In this document: positions 42,447 through 54,952 of the stretch, one piece after another
Position numbering within the stretch: the first letter of the stretch is position 1
How the letters are laid out: every line of letters begins with the position of its first letter
Assembly: GCF_018687715.1 (NCBI RefSeq)
Contig: NC_056766.1
Span: 22,990,501 to 23,054,500 of the forward strand
Reading direction: 5' to 3'
DNA length: 64,000 bases
DNA from: Carya illinoinensis
Taxonomy: Eukaryota; Streptophyta; Magnoliopsida; Fagales; Juglandaceae
Translations under genes and position numbers: made by a program
Notes under the pieces: model-generated
The model's database searches: none
Seen by the model: the letters and a program-made list of their open reading frames with translations, nothing else
Told to the model about the DNA's origin: nothing

Positions 42447-43722
42447 AAATCACGAATATCAAGTCCCCCCTCCACTATTGGGAAACAACTATTCTGCCAT
42501 GAAACCCATTTATGCTTCTTAGTTTCCTCACTAGAATCCCGAAGAAAATTTGAGAAAATTGAATTCAGTTTCCCAAAAATTCCTTTAGGCAGGTTCATCA
42601 CAGACATTAAATGAATGAGCATACTAGTAAGCACATGCTTTATAAGAATAATTTTTTCACCAAAAGATAACAATTTACTCTTCCACCCAGCCAACTTTTT
42701 TTGCACCCTATACAACAAAGGCTCAAACAATCTCAAATTAATACGCCCAACATGTAACGGAATACCCATCTATGTACAGTTCCATGCACCCTCTATAAAA
42801 CCTGACAACCGCTTCAAATCCTCTTTCCGACCCCATGGAATATTAGACGAGAAGAAAATCGAGGATTTTTTAGGATTTACTAACTAACTTGAGATCTCTT
42901 CATATTTTTTAATCAACCCCCTTGAATTCCGAGTAGAAACTTTACTTCCATTAGCAAAAATTAGCAAATCATCAGCATACAATAAATGAGAAATACTCAC
43001 ACCCTCACAAGTATTAAAATACTTAACTTGGCCCAGGGAAAATGCTTTATGTAGCATTCTTGAAAGAAGTTCCTCCAACAAAATAAATAGATACGGCGAA
43101 AGTGGGTCGCCTTGACGAAGTCCAAGGGAAGGCTTGAAAAAACCTTTGCAACAACCATTCAACATAACTGAAAAAACAAGTGATGAAATGGCATTGAAAA
43201 TCACAGAGCACCACTTATGTAAAAAACCCAGACTACGCATCACCTCCAACAAAAATCTCCAGTTTACACGATCATATGCTTTAGCCATATCGATCTTCAA
43301 CATGACATTTCCACCCTTAGTTTTACGATTCATGCCATGTACAAGTTCCTGAGCAAGAGTCATATCATCAAAGATGCTACGCCCCCAAATAAAACTTGCT
43401 TATTCTGGTGAAATAATTCCCCAAGAACTGGGGCCAAACGAGACACCAAGATTTTAGCCATGATTTTATAGACCACCGAACATAAACTAATTGGTCGAAA
43501 TTGCCCAAAACCAGCCGGAGCACCCACCTTAGGGATCAATACAAGATTAGTAGCCCCAAAAAAAGTAGTCAATGGAATCCCATAAAAAAATTCCTTAGCC
43601 ATGTCCAAAATATCCTGTTTCACCACCTCCCTTGCTAATATCAAAAAACTAGTCGAGAAACCATCCAGTCCCGGACTGCCACCCTGTGGAATAGACCATA
43701 ATGCCTCTCTTACCTCTTCCAA
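42447..43722 (-). pseudogene. LINE reverse transcriptase, copy 2
   Basis: Same motifs as copy 1: LVLIPKVGAPAGFGQFRPIS, KIDMAKAYDRVNW, GLRQGDPLSPYLFIL, LLYADDLLIF (DD at 42968-42979). The RT C-terminus is more complete here: MGIPLHVGRINLRLFEPLLY, GWKSKLLSFGEKIILIKHVL and KHKWVSWQNSCFPIVEGGLD, typical of the post-RT thumb of plant LINEs. Stops and frameshifts remain between blocks (for example near 43360). Confidence 0.93.
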
Positions 43723-44322
43723 GGATGGTGGGGCACATAATGCCTCATTATCCTATTCCAAAACCACCGACAATAATAAACTTAGAGCCTCCTCATCCAA
43801 GTTAACATCTGATGTTGACAAGAGCTCCTAAAAGAACTGAACAGCTTCATCATGCACGGCTTTAGCTGAATCCAAGACCTGGCCATTACTCAACGACATA
43901 TGATCTACAATCAAGCTCTTCTTTTTAACACGCATAGACGCATGAAAAAAAAGCTATATTTAAATCCCCTTCCTTTAGCCATTTAATACAATATTTTTGA
44001 CGTCCCAAAGTCTCTTCTCAATGAAGCCTTTGAAGATGGCTTTGTTTACAAACCAATAGCTCATTTTCCCGATCCTAAGCATATCTTCAACTTCCACCAT
44101 CCGAGCTTCCACATTAGCCAATTCCAAATGAACTTGCCCAAAAATATTAATGTTCCATTTCCGTAGCATGCTTTTTAAAATTTGAAGTTTTCGACTAACT
44201 TTCACCATAGGAGAGCCATCCACATTTTGATTCCAAGCCTCCCGAACCAACGGTAGAAACCCCTCATGAGTTCCCCACATACGCTAAAATCTAAAGTATT
44301 TAATGCAGCTCCCCCTCTCTCT

Positions 44323-45004
44323 CATCAAATGCAATAGTATAGGACAATGATCAGAAGAAGACTGTAGAAAATACTCCATATGAGCCTCCTAAAAAAAAAC
44401 AATTCAAGAAGCTCGACGTAACCAAAATACGATCAAACTTCACCCAAATCCGTCTACCACCAAGCCTCCCAATACACCAAGAAAATTTATTCCCAATAGA
44501 AGGAAGACCAATCAGTCTGCAATCATGAATACAATTGTTAGACTCCAATTTTGCACGAGGAGCTCTCAAAAGACCTCCCACTTTTTCATCATCCCCACGA
44601 ACAATATTAAAATCCCCCACCAAAAAAAGCCGGCCAACTACCCATATCTAAACCACGAATATGATCCCACAGTTCTAGTCTTTTCACCCAAAAACAGCTC
44701 GCATAGACAATAGTAACCATCACTCTGATACTGCCGCAAATAAACCAACCAGACAGTGCTTGATCCGACATAGCAACAAGCTCAAACTCCAGCTCATCGT
44801 CCCAGAACAACCATACTTTACCACCTACTTCGACGTTATTTATAAAATTAGGCCGATGCAATCACCTAGCCCATCGCCTACATTTATTAGCAACAAGAAA
44901 AGTTCTAATAGTGCCACCGCAGACAGATGACTTTTATTCAAAATATGTCGAAGCCTACTCTTCAACGAAAGAATACCCCTAATATTCCAAATAAGAATCT
45001 TCAT
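44323..45004 (-). pseudogene. LINE APE-type endonuclease, copy 2
   Basis: Near-identical to 16210-16891, with MVGDFNIVRGDDEKVGG, VWLFWDDELEFELVAMS and MWGTHEGFLPLVREAWNQN. It differs from copy 1 by scattered transitions and is similarly frameshifted. Confidence 0.88.
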
Positions 45005-45011
45005 AATAAAA

Positions 45012-45398
45012 TTAAAATGGCTTTCGAGACCGAGTTTTCCTTTCCAGGACTATCATCGGACTTTTCTTCTTCCTTCCTCTTAGACACTTCAATGGAACAT
45101 TCAATTCCAAATCAGAATCAAAACATTTATTTGTTAGCTCCTCCAAGTCATCCTCAAGGTCACCCTCAAACAATGAAAACCTCTGTTTGGGAACCCCAGC
45201 CTCTTTTTCAACTAAACGACAAAGTTCAAACTCCAAAGCTTCATCAACCACCACGAGCAAACTCCTCGGTGACACACTCTTCTCAAACACACGATCACCA
45301 TCAACCTCAAACTCAGAGTTTTCCTTAGATAATTCAAACCAACTACACACTGATTTATTAGGCGACACCAATTGAACATCCCCTACCTTATCAATCAC
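45012..45398 (-). pseudogene. LINE N-terminal region, copy 2
   Basis: 128-codon frame, nearly identical to 16899-17285 (differences such as SEYEVDGDRVSEK against SEFEVDGDRVFEK). No domain recognised. Confidence 0.52.
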
Positions 45399-45559
45399 CT
45401 TTGGTGGCTCCGTAGGAGTAAAATAATTTAAAGGGGGAGAAATTTTCCCATCTATCCTTATCTCAAACTGAACTTTATCAAATATCTAATCCTTCTAATC
45501 CATACAGACATTCACCACTAGATTCTTTCTACCAACAGATTCTTACTTGACAACTTATT

Positions 45560-46261
45560 GAAATGGTCTCTAAAGGCATCAACACGGCTAGAAACCTTGA
45601 GGGATGCAAGGGAACACATTTCCGAAGTGTCCCAGTCCTCTCTTGCCATTAAGTGTGGTCGATTTCAAATCTTGCCTGGTGACTTAGGCTAATTTTCTCA
45701 GTGCAGTCGATTTTAGTTTTAGCCTGATAGTTCAGGTAAATGCCTTGCACTCGACCCTCAGTGGGTGTAGGGGGAACACCTTTACCAAGTGTCCCGATCC
45801 TCTCTTGGCACCCTGCATGGTCGATTTCTGATCTCGCCAGGTTTCATAGGTCGATGCTCTGCACTTGTACCTCAGCGTCCAAATGCCACCTAAGTGTCCT
45901 AGTCCCCCCTCGCCACCTAGTGCAATCGATTTTAGATCCTGCCTGGGGACTTAGGCCAATGCTCTGTGCTCGCACCTTAGTGTCCAAATGCCACCCAGTG
46001 CGGTTGATTTTAGATTCCACTTGGTCACTCGGGTCAACAGGCACTGGGGGAATACCTCTCCCAAGTGTCCCAGTCCCCCATTGCTACCCACCTAGCGGGG
46101 TTGATTCATATCCCATTTGGTGACTTAGGTCAATGCTCCACATTCGCGCCTTTGTGCCTAAACGGCACCCAGTGTGATCGATTTCAGATTCCACTTGGCT
46201 AGTTATGCTAATGCTCCACGCTCTAGCCTCGGGGTCCAATTGCCAACTAGTGCAATTGATC
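45560..46261 (+). repeat. A/B satellite, segment 14 (forward)
   Basis: Copy of segment 1 (17555-18255), monomer for monomer, offset about 28.0 kb. Confidence 0.9.
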
Positions 46262-47404
46262 TTAACGTAACTGCGCTGAGTGGCATTTGGACGCCGAGGG
46301 AGGTTGTCGAGCCTTTTTATTTATGAAATGGTAGGCGCAGTATGAGCGGCCTTCATGATGCCCCTCCATCAGCATCTACATGTGCATGCTCATGTGCACA
46401 TTCCTCAACGAGGTGAAGAAGTTGCTCCTTTCCCATCCAACCATTTCCTTACCTCAATCTCATTCTCATTGGTTTTGGCGTCAGTACCCCTCTTGGGGCT
46501 GCTTGTGGCCAGCTCCGCTCCCGTGTACCATAGGGTGGTTAGAGCCCGGAGGGTGTCCTTAACATCGATGAAGTCGTTAGCCCGATCCATGAAGTCCTAC
46601 AGGGTTGTCGGAATTTTTCGTACAATTTTCCCAAGGTGCTAAATGAAACCCACGAGTGCTGCTAGGGTGATCTTCTCGTCCAATTCATCGGTGGTCATCT
46701 ACTCCTTAGTAAAGAGGTAAGTGGCCGACCATCTTCTTTTCCTACTAGACATGAATTGGTGGCCCAGCTCCTCGAAGGTGATGATGGCTGGTTGAAGGGT
46801 GACAAACCGTAAGTCAGGGGGAAAGCCTGGCACGTGATCTCTCCCCTATAAGCCGTGTAGTTTCATGTGAGTTTTAAACGTTTTCAGGTGCTTGGCTTGA
46901 TACTCCGATCGGTCGTACATCTCTATCTATGGGGGCCTAAATTTTGAGGGAAGCGAGACTGCCCTCATTTGGACACTATAGGCTAGGTCTATGGTGCTAA
47001 GTAGATTGGTCCATAGCAGATGGTCCTCGTATCCTCTTTGCCATCTCCTCATACTTGCCCATGAGACTGCGTAGTTTGTCGCTTATCCACTTGTGCTCTT
47101 CATCTTTGGGTGGTGCCTCACCAGTGTTCTGCAACTTCCCTTCCATCTGCTCAATCTTGCATGGTTTGACACCTCCCTCAAACACAGCATTCTTCCACTT
47201 TAATATTTTGTTCTCTTGCTGAAGGGCTCCTTGTCAGAGGTCAATCATTTCACAAGTTATTCTACTTTCGTGAACCTTCCTTCAATGCTTGCCAATGTAG
47301 ACTCTTACTTGAAGGTCGCACAGACATGCATTGTGGTAGGCATACAAAAGGCATGCTAACCCTATTAGGTCGAAAAAATATTAGATCTCTGAGATGGTGC
47401 CAAC
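46262..47404 (-). pseudogene. Gag remnant, left arm of palindrome 3
   Basis: Copy of 18256-19390, with EGGVKPCKIEQMEGK, LGHQFMSSRKRRWSATYLF and DFIDVKDTLRALTTLWYTG on the minus strand. Same internal deletion and stops as palindrome 1. Confidence 0.88.
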
Positions 47405-48182
47405 TGTTGATGTATATTTTGTAGTAACTTTGACAATGACAACTCTCTTGCACCAGCAAGAGAGGAAGAAAGGGTGGTGGGGGGTGGTTGTGTCATCTCT
47501 AATGTCAAAGTCAAAATATTTTCTTCAAGGACCATTGGAGCAGGAAGTTATGGAACTTGGAGGGATATACAGAGCTTATAACCTCATTCCTGTTGTCATA
47601 CTTCCTCTATTTATAGCCAATTTCTCGTGAGATCCTTCTATCGTTGTAATGATGGCATTTGTCAATTATATGAGCCATTCAATGCGGCCGATCTGGGAGG
47701 CGATAGGATCTATGCTAATATGCTCCACATTAATGCGTGGTAACTGGAAGAACCAAGGGGCCCAAAAAGGGGTAAGGCAGCTGGTGATTCCTCCAGTCAC
47801 CACACAATAATGCAGAATAGATAGAACATGATCCTATAGACTTCAAGTTTGGTCTCATTAAATGCAACTCGGAGTGTCCAGGATCGAGGTTGGGGTCCTG
47901 TAACTGACAGGAGTGGCCTTATTAAATTTGACATCATGTCATCCTGGACAAAGTCCATCACTACATCAATAGAAGGATCCCACAAGGCTGACAACAAGAA
48001 GGAGGCTATAAGCTCGGTATATCTCTCCAAGTTTTATAACTTCCTGCTCTCTTTGTCCTTGAAGAAAAGACTTTGACTTTGGCATCATAGATGACACAAC
48101 CACCCCTTACCACCCTTTCTTCCTCTCTTGCTGGTACAAGAGAGCTAACGTTACCAAAGTTGCTACAAAACACACATCAACA
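47405..48182. mobile_element. Palindromic LTR-derived block, centre of palindrome 3
   Basis: 778 bp from TGTTGATGTATATTTTGTAG to ACAAAACACACATCAACA. Outward minus-strand TATAAATAG at about 47608-47616, right equivalent deleted as in the block at 19391. PBS-like TTGGCACCG on both flanks. Confidence 0.84.
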
Positions 48183-48252
48183 GTTGGCACCGTCTGTGAG
48201 ATCTAATAGTTTTTCGGCCTAATAGGGTTAGCGTGCCTTTTGTATGCCTTTT
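48183..48252 (+). pseudogene. Start of the right gag arm of palindrome 3, cut off by satellite
   Basis: PBS-like TTGGCACCGTCTGTGAGA and about 50 bp of leader, ending GTGCCTTTTGTATGCC, where a satellite fragment (TTTTGCTCGGGTAAATGATC) begins. The arm resumes at about 48370. Confidence 0.82.
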
Positions 48253-50554
48253 GCTCGGGTAAATGATCCACACCCAAACCTCGATGGGTGCACCTCTCTC
48301 AATTGTCCAAATCCCCCCACACCACCTAGTGTAGTTGATTTTATGTCTCGCTTGGTCTTGTAGGCTGATGTCTTGTAGCATGCCTTTTGTATGCCGACTA
48401 CAATGCATGCCTGTGCCACTTTCAAGTAACAGTCTACATCGGCAAGCATTCAAGGAAGGTTCACGAAAGTGGAAGAACTTGTTAAACGATTGACCTCTGA
48501 CAAGGAGCCCTTTGGCAGGAGAACAAAATATTAAAGTGGAAGAATGCTGTGTTCGAGGGAGGTGTCAAACCATGCAAGATTGAGCAGATGGAAGGGAAGT
48601 CGCAGAACACTGGCGAGGCACCACCCAAAGATGAAGAGCACAAGCGGATAAGCGACAAACTATGCAGTCTCATGGGCAAGTATGAGGAGATGGCAAAGAG
48701 GATACGAGGACCATCTGCTATGGACCAATCTGCTTAGCACCATAGACCTAGCGTATAGTGTCCAAATGAGGGCAGTCTCGCTTCCCTCAAAATTTAGGCT
48801 CCCATAGATAGAGATGTATGACCGATCGAAGGATCAAGCCAAGCACCTGGAAACGTTTAAAACTCACATGAATCTACACGGCTTCTAGGGGAGAGATGAC
48901 GTGCCAGGCTTTCCCCCTGACTTTCGGTTTGTCACCCTTCAACCAACCATCATCACCTTGAAGGAGCTGGGCCACCAATGTAAAGAATCGACGGAGGGAA
49001 GAATAAAAAGTGATTTTTTCATATATAAGTGTGTATATGTGGATTGAAAGGCTCGACGACCTCCCTCAGTGTCCAAATACCACTCTCAGCACTGTGAATT
49101 TAGGATCTCACATGACCACTCGAGTAAACTCGGGTCAATACTCTACACTCAAACCTAGACAGGTGCAGGAGGGAACAACTCTCCCTAGCTTCCCAATTCC
49201 CCCTCACCACTCAGCATGGTTGAATTCAGATCCTGCCTAGTGTGACCTAGGCTGATGAATTGTGCTCGAATTCAGATCTAGCCTGGTCACTCAAGTGAAT
49301 GCCCTTCACTCAAATCTCAATGGGCACACCTCTTCCAATCCCTACTCACCACCCAACATGGTTGATTTTAAATCCCGCCTGGTCCCATAGGTCGAAATTC
49401 CATGCTTGTGCCTCAACGTCCAAATTGTACCAAGTCACTTGGGTTGATGCTCTACGCTCGAACCTCATCAGGTGCAGGAAGGAGCACTTCTCCTATGTGT
49501 CAGTCCCCCCTCATCACCCTCCACAGTGATTTAGGCTGATGCTTCACCCTCATGCCTTAGCGTCCTAACGCCACACAGTGCGGTCAATTTCAGATTCTGC
49601 TAGTTATGTCTATGCTTCGACTCACGCCTTAGTGTCCAAACACCACCAAGAATGATAGATTTCAGATCCCCCCCGGTCACTTGGGTCGAAGCTATGCTCT
49701 CAAACCTTGATGGCCGTAGGAGGGAACACCTCTCCAAGTTTCCCAGTACCCCGTCGTCATCCAAAGCGGTCAATTTTAGATCCCTCCTGGTTACTTAGGT
49801 TGATGCTACGAGCTCATGCCTCGACATTCAAATGTCACTTGATGCGTTTGATTTCAAATCCAGCCTAGCCCGTCAGGTAAATGCTCCATACTCAGACCTC
49901 GACAAGAGCACCTCTCCCTAGTGCATAGTCCTCGCCACACTACCAAGCACGGTTGATTTTAGATCCTGCCTAGTCTTTTAGGTTGATACTCTACACTCGT
50001 GCCTCAATGTCCAAATTCCAGCAAGTGCTGTCAACTTTAGATCCCACTTGGTCACTCGGGTCTACTCTCAAAACTTGACAAGCACTAGAGGGAATACCAA
50101 TCCGAAGTGTCCCAGTCCTCCCTGGCCTCCCAGCACGGTCAATTTCAAATCCTGCCTAAGCTGATTCTCTTCGCTCCCCCCTTGGCTTCCTACCCAATGT
50201 TCTTCATTTTAGATCATGCTTGGTCACTCGGGTCGATACTCTGTGCTTGAACCAAGATAGGCGAAGGGGGAACAAATCTCCTAAGTGTCCCAGTGCCCCC
50301 CTCACCAATTATCGATGATCCATGCTGGCGCGTCAGTGGTGGAATGCCACAATAAGCGGTCGATTTTAGATGCCACCTAGTCACTTCTATCAATGGGCAC
50401 ATAGGGGGACACCACTCCCAAGTGTTCCAGTCCCCCCTCACCACCAAATGCGGTTGATTTCAGTTCCCTCCTGGTGAAGTAAGCTAATGCTACAAGCTCA
50501 TGCCTCGGTGTTCAAATACCACTTGATGCGATTGATTTTAGATTTCACTTGGTT
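48253..50554 (+). repeat. 2302-bp tandem duplication, unit 1
   Basis: The unit comprises a 110-bp satellite piece, a deleted gag arm and about 1.5 kb of satellite. Matching points (GCTCGGGTAAATG at 48253 and 50555; the gag frame start at 48549 and 50851) are exactly 2302 bp apart. Unit 2 begins at 50555; similarity is near-complete to about 51410, then unit 2 follows a different satellite lineage. Confidence 0.9.
48371..48982 (+). pseudogene. Gag arm with large deletion, unit 1
   Basis: Leader, EGGVKPCKIEQMEGKSQNTG, then EMYDRSKDQAKHLETFKTHM and FRFVTLQPTIITLKELGHQ, then directly GTAAAGAATCGACGG of the arm's 3' tail. Compared with 20816-21787 about 960 bp is missing, joined at a CCAAT microhomology. 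Confidence 0.86.
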
Positions 50555-50672
50555 GCTCGGGTAAATGATCCACACCCAAACCTCGATGGGTGCACCTCTC
50601 TCAATTGTCCAAATCCCCCCACACCACCTAGTGTAGTTGATTTTATGTCTCGCTTGGTCTTGTAGGCTGATG
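49035..50672 (+). repeat. A/B satellite, segment 15 (forward)
   Basis: Closest to 21840-23480 of segment 2. It ends at TTGTAGGCTGATG, where segment 2 continues with CCCTAAGCTCACTCC but this copy jumps to gag leader (TCTTGTAGCGTGCC). Confidence 0.9.
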
Positions 50673-51284
50673 TCTTGTAGCGTGCCTTTTGTATGCCGAC
50701 TACAATGCATGCCTGTGCGACTTTCAAGTAACAGTCTACATCGGCAAGCATTCAAGGAAGGTTCACGAAAGTGGAAGAACTTGTTAAACGATTGACCTCT
50801 GACAAGGAGCCCTTTGGCAGGAGAACAAAATATTAAAGTGGAAGAATGTTGTGTTCGAGGGAGGTGTCAAACCATGCAAGATTGAGCAGATGGAAGGGAA
50901 GTCGCAGAACACTGGCGAGGCACCACCCAAAGATGAAGAGCACAAGCGGATAAGCGACAAACTATGCAGTCTCATGGGCAAGTATTAGGAGATGGCAAAG
51001 AGGATACGAGGACCATCTGCTATGGACCAATCTGCTTAGCACCATAGACCTAGCCTATTATAGTGTCCAAATGAGGGCAGTCTCGCTTCCCTCAAAATTT
51101 CGGCCCCCATAGATAGAGATGTATGACCGATCAAAGGATCAAGCCAAGCATCTGGAAACGTTTAAAACTCACATGAATCTACACGGCTTCTAGGGGAGAG
51201 ATGACGTGCCAGGCTTTCCCCCTGACTTACGGTTTGTCACCCTTCAACCAACCATCATCACCTTGAAGGAGCTGGGCCACCAAT
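50673..51284 (+). pseudogene. Gag arm with large deletion, unit 2
   Basis: Second copy of 48371-48982, with the same CCAAT-joined deletion. The frame that ended at SAMDQSA in unit 1 has an extra stop here (GGCAAGTATTAGGAG). Confidence 0.86.
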
Positions 51285-51339
51285 GTAAAGAATCGATGGA
51301 GGGAAGAATAAAAAGTGATTTTTTCATATATAAGTGTGT

Positions 51340-53933
51340 ATATGTGGATTGAAAGGCTCGACGACCTCCCTCAGTGTCCAAATACCACTCTCAGCACTGT
51401 GAATTTAGGATCTCACATGACCACTCAAGTAAACTCAGGTCAATACTCTACACTCAAACCTCGACAGATGCAGGAGGGAACAACTCTCCCAAGCTTCCCA
51501 ATTCCCCCTCACCACTCAGCATGGTTGAATTCAGATCTTGCCTGGTGTGACCTAGGCTGATGATTTGTGCTCAAATTTAGATCCAGCCAGGTCACTCGGG
51601 TAAATGCTCTACACTCAAATCTCAATGGGCACACCTCTTCCAATCCTTGCTCACTACCCAACATGGTTGATTTTGAATCCCGCCTGGTCCCATAGGTGAA
51701 AATTCCATGCTTGTCCAAACGCTACCAAGTCACTTGGGTTGATGCTCTGCACTCGAACCTCATCAGGTGCAGGAAGGAACACTTCTCTAGTGTGTCGGTC
51801 CCCCCTCACCACCCTACGCAGTGACTTAGGCTGATGCTTCACCCTCACACCTTAGCGTGCTAACGCCACATAGTGCAGTCAATTTCAGATTCTGCTAGTT
51901 ACTTAGGTCTGTGCTTCAACTTATGCCTCAACGTCCAAACACCACCAAGAATGATCAATTTTAGAACCCCCCCAGTCACTTGGGTCGAAGCTATGCGCTC
52001 AACCCTTGATGGCCGTAGGAGGGAACACCTCTCGAAGTTTCCCAGTACCCCGTCGTCATCCAAAGCAATCAATTTTAGATCCCTCTTGGTTACTTAGGTT
52101 GAAGCTACGAGCTCATGCCTCGACATTCAAATGCCACCTGATGCGTTTGATTTCAAATCTAGCCTAGTCAATCAGGTAAATGCTCCACACTCAGACCTTG
52201 ACAAGAGCACCTCTCCCTAGTGCCTAGTCCTTGCCACACTACCAAGCACGATCAAATTTAGATCCTGCCTAGTCTCTTAGGACGATACTCTACACTCACG
52301 CCTCAGTGTCCAAATTCCAACAAGTGCTATCAACTTCAAATCCCACTTGGTCACTCAGGTCTATTGTCAAAACTTGGTCACTCGCTGGCCTCCCAGCATG
52401 GTCAATTTCAAATCCTACCTAGGCTGATGCTCTTCTCTACCTCTTGGCTTCCTAATGCCACCCAGTGTTCTTCATTTCAAATCATGTGTGGTCACTCAGG
52501 TCGATGCTCTGTGCTTGAACCAAGGCAGGCAATGGGGGAACAAATCTCCTAAGTGTCCTAGTGCCCCCCTCGCCAACTATCGATGATCCATGCTGGCGCC
52601 TCAGTGGTGGAACACCACAATAATCACTCCAATCAACGGGCACAGGGGGGACACCACTACCACTTGATGCGATTGATTTCCGATTTCACTTGGTTGCGCA
52701 AGTAAATGATCCACACCCAAACCTCGATGGGTGCACCTCTCTCAATTGTCCCAATCCCCCCACACCACCCAGTATAGTCGATTTTATGTCCCGCCTGGTC
52801 CCGTAGGCTAATGTCCTATGCTCACTCCTTAGCATCCAAATTCTTGTAACTGCAATTGATTTTAGATCCCACTTGGTCACTCTAGTCAATACTTTACATT
52901 CAACCTCGACGGGAGTGGGAGGGAACACTTCTCCTGAGTGTCCCAGTCCGCCCTCGCCACTCAACACGGTCAACTTTAGATCTTGCCTGGTGACTTAGGT
53001 CGATGTTCCGTGCTCGTGCCTCAGTGTAAATGCTCTGCACTCAAACCAGTGTGAACAATTTTAGATCCTGCCTGGACAATAGAGTGAATGCTCTGCACTA
53101 AAACCTCGATGAGCGCACCACTCCAAAGTGTCCCAATCCCACCTCACCAACCAGCATGGTCGATTTTAGATCCCGCATGGTCTCATAGGCCGATGCTTCG
53201 CTCTCACGCCTAAATGTCCAAATGCCACCAAGTGCAGTCAATGCTCTATGACTAAACCTTCATGGGTGCACAAGGAAGCACCTCTTCCAAGTGTCCCAGT
53301 CCAGTTTCGCCACCCAATAGGGTTGATTTTAAATCCCGACTGGTGACTTTTGGTCAATGCTATGCCCTCATGCATTAGCGTTCGAGCATCGCACGGTGTG
53401 ATCAATTTCAGATCCCACCTAGACACTTGAGTAAAAGCTCTGCACTAAGACCTCATTGGGCGCACCTTTCCCAAGTGTCTGAATCCCACCTCCCACAAGG
53501 TTGATGCTTCAATCTCATGCCTCAGTGTCCAAATGTCACTCAGGTCAATGCTTTGCGACTGAACCTCAACAGGAGCATGAGGGAACACCTCTCCCAAGTG
53601 TCCCAGTCCCTTTTTGCCACCCAACACAGTTGCTTTCAAATCCTACCATGAGACTTTGGCCAATGCTACACCCTCACGCCTTAGCATTAGAACGCCACAC
53701 AATGCGAACAATTTTAGATCCCACCAGGTTACAAAGGCCAATGCTTTGTGCTTGAACATCAACATCTAAAACAAATCGAGCGCAGTCAATTTGAGATCTG
53801 ATTTGGTCACACAGGTTGATGCTTCGCGCTCGAACTCGATGGCACAGGGGGAAGAGCTCTACTAAGTGCCCTAGTCCCCCCTCGAAACCTAACAAAGTGG
53901 ATTTCAGATCCCGCTTGGTGACTTGGGCTGATG
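51340..53933 (+). repeat. A/B satellite, segment 16 (forward)
   Basis: From about 51410 it follows segment 7 (32176-34871) rather than segment 2. A 101-bp deletion relative to segment 7 is seen at about 52660, between two TACCA pentamers (33493 and 33594 in segment 7). Confidence 0.9.
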
Positions 53934-54495
53934 CTTCCTCTATTTATAGTTCATTTCCATGGGATCCTTCTAACGCTATAATGCATTTGTTCCATATGAC
54001 ATGACATTATCGTTCCTATCAGCTGCAGGAGCCCGACCTCGCTCCAAGCTACATTCAATGCAGCCCATCCTATAGAGGACAGGATCACACCTATCCATTT
54101 CCCATTAATACATGGTGACTGGAGGAACAGCCTGCTGCCTTACCCCTTTTGGGCCCCTGGGTTTCTCCAGTCACCACGCATTAATGAGAAACAGACATGC
54201 CGGGAGGTTGGTCTCCTATAGTTGATGTGAGCAGCTGCATTAAACGGGATGTCATGTCATTCAGGACAAATGTCATTATAGTTTCAAAAGTATCCCATGA
54301 GAAATCACTATAAATAAGGGAAGGCCGACAATGGAAAAGAGGTTACAGGCTTGATATATCTCTCAAACCTTCCATGGCTTCCTGGCCCTTAATGCAAAAC
54401 CTCACCTTAACACAATCACACACAGCCCCTTTCTTCCACCCTTGTTGGTACACGAGAGTTTTTGTTGCCTAGCAGCTACAAAACACACATCAACA
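53934..54495. mobile_element. LTR-derived palindromic block, partial
   Basis: Copy of 34872-35377 with the 60 bp after ACATGCCG intact (GGGAGGTTGGTCTCC). Left outward TATA in CTCTATTTATAG, right CACTATAAATAAGGG near 54306, end ACACACATCAACA. Confidence 0.84.
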
Positions 54496-54952
54496 TGTTC
54501 ATTGATTGTACTTACACACATCAACACAGTTCGATGCCCTACGCTCAAACCTCAACGTATGTAGGGCAAATACCTCTCCCAAGTTTTTGAGTCCCCCCTC
54601 GCCATCCAAGATTTCAGATCCCACTTGGTCTTGTAGGTCAACGCTCTTTGTACGCACCTCGATGTCCAAATACGACCTAGTGTAGTTGATTTCGGATCTC
54701 GCTTGGTTGGTCGGGTAAATGCTCTGTGTCGGAACCTTGACTAGCATAGGGGGAACAACTGTCCCAAGTGTCTTAGTCTCCCCTTGTCACCCAGCATGGT
54801 TGATTTTAGATCATGCCTATGACCTCAGTCGATGATCCTTGCTTGCACCTTAGTGTCCAAACACTACCTAGTACAGTCGATTTCAGATCATGCCTGGTAG
54901 CTCGGGTAAGTGCTCTGCGCTTGAACCTCAATAGGTGTAGGGGGAACAAGTG
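54496..54952 (+). repeat. A/B satellite, segment 17 (forward)
   Basis: Copy of segment 8 (35378-35835). Confidence 0.85.

Larger units (their letters stand above)
42443..45540 (-). mobile_element. L1-type LINE, copy 2 (3' part missing)
   Basis: Begins inside the RT C-terminal region at the position equivalent to 14480 and runs to the 5' end and the TCTTACTTGACAACTT target-site duplication copy at 45541-45556. It keeps 149 bp that copy 1 lost (42475-42623) and lacks about 96 bp near the 5' end that copy 1 has. zf-RVT, RNase H and poly-A are absent, as expected if this copy arose by duplication with a breakpoint in the LINE rather than by its own insertion. Confidence 0.92.
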
